In this document: piece by piece, positions 14,151-17,714 of the stretch | Position numbering within the stretch: the first letter of the stretch is position 1 | How the letters are laid out: each line of letters starts with the position of its first letter | NCBI GenBank assembly: GCA_964617715.1 | Contig: CAZTZN010000093.1 | Span: 1 to 17,714 of the forward strand | Direction: 5' to 3' | Length of the DNA stretch: 17,714 nucleotides | From: JALGVA01 sp964617715 | GTDB taxonomy: Bacteria; Armatimonadota; Zipacnadia; Zipacnadales; UBA5352 | Program-made: the position numbers and the translations under genes | Notes under the pieces: generated by a model | The model's database searches: none | Told to the model about the DNA's origin: nothing | The model's input: only the letters and a program-made list of their open reading frames with translations

Positions 14151-14702
14151 TCACTCTATTTCCGGGTCTTTCCAATGCTCCTTCTCCGCGCCCGCGATGC
14201 CCGCCAGTGCCAGGTGCAGCGTTGCCATCAGCTCGGCGTTCACCGGCGGGATGGGCTCGTTGATGCGGATCAGGATCCCCCACTTGCGCGCGTTCTCCGA
14301 CAGCGCCATGAGTTCTTCCTCGGCGGCCCGATCAGCCGCCGGGATCCCGTACACGCCGCCGACCTCAGGCTCCTCGGGGGCCTCCGCGAGTCGCCTCTGG
14401 CGCCCCAACAGCTCCCCGATGGTCACATCAAGGCGGTCCTGCATGGTCTGTTCGCCCAGGAACCAGGCCTGCGAGTGCTGGGTGAGCATGCTGATGATAT
14501 ACAGCATGTCATACCTGGGCTGGCTCTTGCCCGATTCCCACGAGCGCACAGTCCATACACTGATGTTTAAGGCATCGGCGAAGTCCTGTGCGGTCCGGTA
14601 ACCCGCCTCGCGGCGCGCCTGGGCAATGCGGTTGCCCATGGCCCGCGCCAGCTCGGCGCGGTCAACATCGAAGATCTTCGTACCTTCTTCGTTACTCGAC
14701 AT
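14151..14702 (-). CDS. XRE-family helix-turn-helix regulator
   Basis: Protein of 183 residues from ATG 14702, with GGAGGAG upstream at 9-11 bases; the open frame continues upstream without a comparable start. Residues ~24-80 form an HTH_3 domain: NRIAQARREAGYRTAQDFADALNISVWTVRSWESGKSQPRYDMLYIISMLT, with the recognition helix around VWTVRSWESG. The remainder is helical and acidic (EELMALSENARKWGILIRINEP), with no recognised ligand or protease domain. The dyad at 14786-14807 at its own transcript start suggests autoregulation. Its upstream neighbour is the divergent ferredoxin gene (14986), which it may also control. Confidence 0.85.
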   Translation of the reverse strand: MSSNEEGTKIFDVDRAELARAMGNRIAQARREAGYRTAQDFADALNISVWTVRSWESGKSQPRYDMLYIISMLTQHSQAWFLGEQTMQDRLDVTIGELLGRQRRLAEAPEEPEVGGVYGIPAADRAAEEELMALSENARKWGILIRINEPIPPVNAELMATLHLALAGIAGAEKEHWKDPEIE

Positions 14703-14785
14703 CAGCAAATCTCCTCCAGCCGGCGGATCCCCTTGCCGCCTCGCCTCAGAATAGCGTGCCCGAGTTGGGCACCAACGACCCCCTC

Positions 14786-14807
14786 GGATGCGTCGGCCTG
14801 CGCATCC
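14786..14807. promoter_or_regulatory. Dyad at the predicted transcript start of the XRE regulator gene
   Basis: Arms GGATGCG (14786-14792) and CGCATCC (14801-14807), 8-base spacer. It lies just downstream of the -10 box, where a bound regulator would block transcription. Candidate operator for the XRE protein itself. Confidence 0.45.
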
Positions 14808-14808
14808 A

Positions 14809-14836
14809 ATCATAGCAGTTTGCCACACATATGCAA
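14809..14836 (-). promoter_or_regulatory. Candidate promoter of the XRE regulator gene
   Basis: On the minus strand TTGCAT (14836-14831), 16 bases, TATGAT (14814-14809). The -10 matches five of six; the -35 is weak. Predicted start is about 14802, with a leader near 100 bases. Confidence 0.4.
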
Positions 14837-14985
14837 GAGTTCACGGAATTCTGCAGGCAGCAGCCGTCCAGGCCTGATGTGGGAATGAGCCCCGACGGAA
14901 TCCGCATGGCCTGCCGTACGTCTCAGTCGTGTGGCACGGCAGCAAGTGACGGCGGGCATCACCAGGCTGTGAGGGAGTGATATCC

Positions 14986-15336
14986 ATGACCATGAGCCAG
15001 AAGCGGAAGACGGCCCTGGCCGCGCTGGCGGCCCTTGCCTTGATCGCGGTGACCGTGGTGGCTGCGACCGGCCTCAGACCGCACATGGCTGTGACCGAGC
15101 AGACGTCCGGTCGTGTCGGAGCCTGCGCCGATTGCGCCGAAGCCACCTGCTCGGCTGAGGCGTGCGCCGGCGTGGTCGCCGATCGCTGCATCGGTTGCGC
15201 CAGGTGCGTGGCGGTGGCGCCGGAGGCCTTCAGGATGAATGCGCAAACGGGCAAGGCGGAGATAACGCCCGGCGCGCCGGCGCGCGCCATCGCCCGCGGC
15301 GCCCGGGCGTGTCCGGTGGGCGCCATCGTGCAGTAG
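14986..15336 (+). CDS. Membrane-anchored, probably exported [4Fe-4S] ferredoxin with eight cysteines
   Basis: Protein of 116 residues from ATG 14986, with GGGAG 8 bases upstream. The basic N terminus MTMSQKRK precedes one hydrophobic segment (9-28), which by the positive-inside rule puts the rest outside. The C-terminal half carries the canonical single-cluster motif C68-IG-C71-AR-C74 with C109-P, followed by VGAI, as in [4Fe-4S] ferredoxins; the intervening VAPEAFRMNAQTGKAEI is typical ferredoxin text. A second cysteine set precedes it: C47, C50, C55, C60 (CADCAEATCSAEAC), not a canonical ferredoxin motif. Known ferredoxins are cytoplasmic electron carriers, so an extracytoplasmic, anchored one is unusual. 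Alternatively the hydrophobic segment is an uncleaved anchor whose topology is inverted. No partner oxidoreductase is adjacent. The 12-bp stem at 15390-15417 would terminate it. Confidence 0.75.
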   Translation: MTMSQKRKTALAALAALALIAVTVVAATGLRPHMAVTEQTSGRVGACADCAEATCSAEACAGVVADRCIGCARCVAVAPEAFRMNAQTGKAEITPGAPARAIARGARACPVGAIVQ

Positions 15337-15389
15337 CGCCTGTTTGCGCAGTTGCGCGTGGTGCCCGCAGCTCAGGCGGCTCGAGATCG

Positions 15390-15417
15390 GGCGGCGGAGC
15401 CGGATGGCTCCGCCGCC
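15390..15417 (+). terminator. Strong hairpin after the ferredoxin gene
   Basis: Perfect 12-bp arms GGCGGCGGAGCC (15390-15401) and GGCTCCGCCGCC (15406-15417) around a GGAT tetraloop, 53 bases after the ferredoxin stop. No T-run follows, as with the other hairpins here, which may be the norm for this organism. The rest of 15337-15572 shows no gene. Confidence 0.6.
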
Positions 15418-15572
15418 TGTGCGTCTGCCCACCGCCGGGCACTGCTCCTTCGCCCGGCGTTGCTCGGCGATTACACGCTTTTGCCTTCCGGCATCGGCAT
15501 TCAAGAACCATGAGCGCCACGCCGATACTGTGCTCGGCGGCACAGCGCTGACAATCACTTCGGGGGCCTCCC

Positions 15573-16337
15573 ATGAGCGAGACTGTTCGCGCGGACTCTC
15601 GGCCGCAGCCGTCGTCATGTCATCTCGCCCACAACGGCGCGTCCTCGCTGCTGTGCCGGCATCCGCTGGAGGCGTCGCGTCTGGCCGGTGAGCACGCGTG
15701 GCTCATCGACCGCGTAGCCGACCGGCTCGCAGTGTGCTGGCCCGACCAGGTGGACCGGGCGCGTCTGCGCCATGAGGCCTGGCGCGTTCTGGAGCGGGCC
15801 GCAGCGTGTGTCGAGCGCGTCGAGGACCTGGCGGCGGCGGCGGCCGAAGCCATCGACCGGCGCATGCGCGAATCGGTGGCCGCCGGCGAGTGGTACCGGC
15901 TGACACTCGCGCGGCGTGTGCGGCCTCTGTGCGCAGCATGGCGGGGCATGCTCATGGCCGGGCGCCGACCGACCGATCGAACTCTGTGCTCGCGCCTGCA
16001 CATCGGGACGAACGAGATCGCGGGCCTCTTCGTCGATGCCGCGCTGGTCTTCCTCGTCGATCCGTCGGCGCTGCTGCCCTCGCAGACCGACGCGCTCGAT
16101 GCCGTCTCCGAAGCCATCGTCGAACTGCCCACCGGGCAGCAGCTTGCGGTTGCACTGTACTTCGAGCAATACCTGACCATCCCCGAGATCGCGCGAATCA
16201 TGAGCAGCGAACCCGGGGCCACCCAGGAGCTGCTCGGACGCGCCGTGATGTTCGTCAGCGCCCACGGGGGACTCGCGCGTCGAGCGGGCGGCCGAGCCGG
16301 AAGTGCGTGGTGGCACGGACAGACGGACGGCTTGTGA
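15573..16337 (+). CDS. Sigma-factor-like protein with degenerate core
   Basis: Protein of 254 residues from ATG 15573; the upstream ribosome binding site (GGGGG) is weak. The C-terminal part (about 175-230: ALDAVSEAIVELPTGQQLAVALYFEQYLTIPEIARIMSSEPGATQELLGRA) matches sigma-70 region 4, with the helix-turn-helix at TIPEIARIMSSEPGATQELL. Residues ~40-75 (EHAWLIDRVADRLAVCWPDQVDRARLRHEAWRVLERA) resemble the start of region 2 of the FliA/WhiG-type family (LV..IA..LA..LP..VD...L). The 2.3-2.4 promoter-melting and -10 reading part is not recognisable, and about 130-165 could be a degraded region 3. So it may be an inactivated sigma factor, an anti-sigma-like competitor or simply very divergent. There is no adjacent anti-sigma gene. 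Confidence 0.6.
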   Translation: MSETVRADSRPQPSSCHLAHNGASSLLCRHPLEASRLAGEHAWLIDRVADRLAVCWPDQVDRARLRHEAWRVLERAAACVERVEDLAAAAAEAIDRRMRESVAAGEWYRLTLARRVRPLCAAWRGMLMAGRRPTDRTLCSRLHIGTNEIAGLFVDAALVFLVDPSALLPSQTDALDAVSEAIVELPTGQQLAVALYFEQYLTIPEIARIMSSEPGATQELLGRAVMFVSAHGGLARRAGGRAGSAWWHGQTDGL

Positions 16338-16446
16338 TCGCCCACGGCGCGGATTCGCCCCATCCTCCGAAGGCATAAGACCGTGCGCGCGGAAACTTCC
16401 TGCGCCGTCGCGGCGATCCTGTCACCCGACCTCCGGAGGCTGGCCG

Positions 16447-17712
16447 ATGACCGAGCGCGAGCGCTTCCTTGCGATAATTCGCGGCGAGGAGTTCGACCGC
16501 ATCCCCTACATGTTCGGTGGGCCACGCGCCTCGACGTTCGCGGCGTGGCGCCGACAGGGCCTGAGCGAGGAGCAGCAGCGCACCTGGGGCGACTTCATCG
16601 GGGCCGACGGCGGCATGGGCATCGGCAAGTTCTTCGCCGGGCCATGGCCGGGGCGCGAGGAAGAAATCATCGAGGAGCGCGGCAACCGGCGCATCTGGCG
16701 TGACGCCTGGGGCGCGCTGCGCGAGGACGCCATCGAACAACCCACCGAGGGCTTTGCCACGCGACGCTACCTCGAATACCCGGTCAAGACACGCGCCGAC
16801 TGGGAGGCGATCAAGCCGCACTTCGACCCGCATACTCCCGAGCGCACCGAGCCCCTCGCAGTCCACCAGGTACCCAGGAGCCTCAACCCGGATGGCTACC
16901 GCCATCACCCGGTGGGCGGTACCCACTGGAGAGAGTTGGTTGAGCGCTGCAATGCTGCGGACGTCCCGGTGCGGACCAGCTTCTGCGGCCCCTACTGGGC
17001 GATCCGCGACCTGTGCGGGATGGAGGGGCTGTCGATCATGTTCTACGACCAGCCCTCCCTGGTCCACGAGATGTTCGAGTACTGGACCTGGTTCATCACC
17101 GAGATCTTCGACGAGCCGCTGCGCGCGATCAAGGTGGATGAGTTCGTCCTCAGCGAGGACATGGCGTTCAAGAAGCAGGCGATGATGTCGCCGCCGCTGA
17201 TGCGCGAGTTCCTACTGCCGGTCTACCGCACGCTCTACGCCTTCATGAAGGAGCGCGGCGTCGAGGCCGTGACCATGGACTCGGATGGCTACAACAACCA
17301 GATCCTCGACGTCCTCTACCCCGAGACCCTGGACGGCATCAATCCCATCGAGATCGCCGCGGGCAACGACCCGGAAGAGATCCTCACGCGCTATCCGGGC
17401 ATCTTCATTCACGGCGGCGTGGACAAACGTGAGCTGGCCCGGTCGCGCGAGCGACTGCGGGCGGAGGTGCGCAGCCGTTATGAAAGCGCCTGGCGGCATG
17501 GGACGTACATCCCGACATGCGACCACGGCGTGCCGCCGGATATCCCGCTGCGAAACTTCCTCTACTACGTAGAGCTGGCGAAAGGGTTGTGCAATGGCGA
17601 GGACCTCGACCGCTACGAGCCGGCGGGCGAGCTGGAGACGCAGCTCGGGCCGATCGAGGAGATGTTTGACCACCGCTCGGCGGTCGCGCGGGCATGCGGG
17701 GATGAGGAGTAG
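16447..17712 (+). CDS. Uroporphyrinogen decarboxylase (URO-D) family protein, probably corrinoid/methyl-transfer type
   Basis: Protein of 421 residues from ATG 16447, with GGAGG 7 bases upstream; it is complete, ending at the TAG at 17712, two bases before the window edge. It begins MTERERFLAIIRGEEFDRIPYMFGG, the usual opening of URO-D family proteins. Other family landmarks are EDMAFKKQAMMSPPLMREFLLP, SDGYNNQILD (D280), GINPIEIAAGNDPEEI, IFIHGGVDKREL (H322, D326) and YIPTCDHGVPPDIPLRNFLYY (C358, H360). True heme-pathway UroD is about 350 residues and differs, so this is more likely one of the many paralogues acting on methyl-corrinoids or unknown substrates. The MtaA-type HxC zinc motif is not seen. 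It lies 109 bases after the sigma-like gene; operon status unclear. Confidence 0.85.
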   Translation: MTERERFLAIIRGEEFDRIPYMFGGPRASTFAAWRRQGLSEEQQRTWGDFIGADGGMGIGKFFAGPWPGREEEIIEERGNRRIWRDAWGALREDAIEQPTEGFATRRYLEYPVKTRADWEAIKPHFDPHTPERTEPLAVHQVPRSLNPDGYRHHPVGGTHWRELVERCNAADVPVRTSFCGPYWAIRDLCGMEGLSIMFYDQPSLVHEMFEYWTWFITEIFDEPLRAIKVDEFVLSEDMAFKKQAMMSPPLMREFLLPVYRTLYAFMKERGVEAVTMDSDGYNNQILDVLYPETLDGINPIEIAAGNDPEEILTRYPGIFIHGGVDKRELARSRERLRAEVRSRYESAWRHGTYIPTCDHGVPPDIPLRNFLYYVELAKGLCNGEDLDRYEPAGELETQLGPIEEMFDHRSAVARACGDEE

Positions 17713-17714
17713 GG

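Overview
This is a high-GC bacterial chromosome-like window of 15 protein genes (14 complete, one running off the left edge). I see no rRNA, tRNA, CRISPR array, transposase or phage gene. The gene mix is a divergent ATP-type PEP carboxykinase, a DUF3604/PHP hydrolase, a UroD-family protein, a copper-amine-oxidase-type 'stalk' domain protein and several secreted or membrane-anchored proteins of unclear role. That mix, with strong AGGAGG-type ribosome binding sites, fits environmental lineages such as Armatimonadota or Planctomycetota-like groups. This placement is inference only.

Layout. 1-1469: a minus-strand ParA ATPase overlaps the start of a small partner gene cut by the window edge. Upstream is a 594-bp gene-free region holding nested dyads and repeated TAAYG-type words, a candidate partition site or operator. 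1470-6425: a plus-strand run of a PHP-type metallohydrolase, a membrane-anchored thioredoxin-fold-like protein without CXXC, and a secreted TIM-barrel-like/ThuA-like protein, ending in a strong hairpin shared with a convergent small gene (6509-6769). 7105-8562: a lipoprotein of LolA-like character and a single-pass membrane protein, behind a good sigma-70-type promoter. 8563-9465: REP-like palindromes, then a mazE/mazF-type toxin-antitoxin pair with a perfect 10+10 bp operator over its promoter. 9521-11155: minus-strand PEP carboxykinase. 11518-12624: secreted protein with two tandem beta-sandwich-like repeats. 12629-14702: three minus-strand genes (thioredoxin-like anchored protein, stalk-domain protein, XRE-family regulator). 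14986-15336: membrane-anchored ferredoxin with eight cysteines. 15573-17712: a sigma-factor-like protein with a shortened core, then a UroD-family protein.

The most interesting signals are: (1) two anchored thioredoxin-fold-like proteins about 9 kb apart that look like divergent paralogues and both lack the CXXC redox motif; (2) an apparently exported [4Fe-4S] ferredoxin with an extra four-cysteine cluster; (3) a patterned repeat region beside parA; (4) a sigma-like protein that seems to lack a normal region 2. Whether (1) and (2) belong to one extracytoplasmic redox or metal system is speculation; no single known system explains the window.
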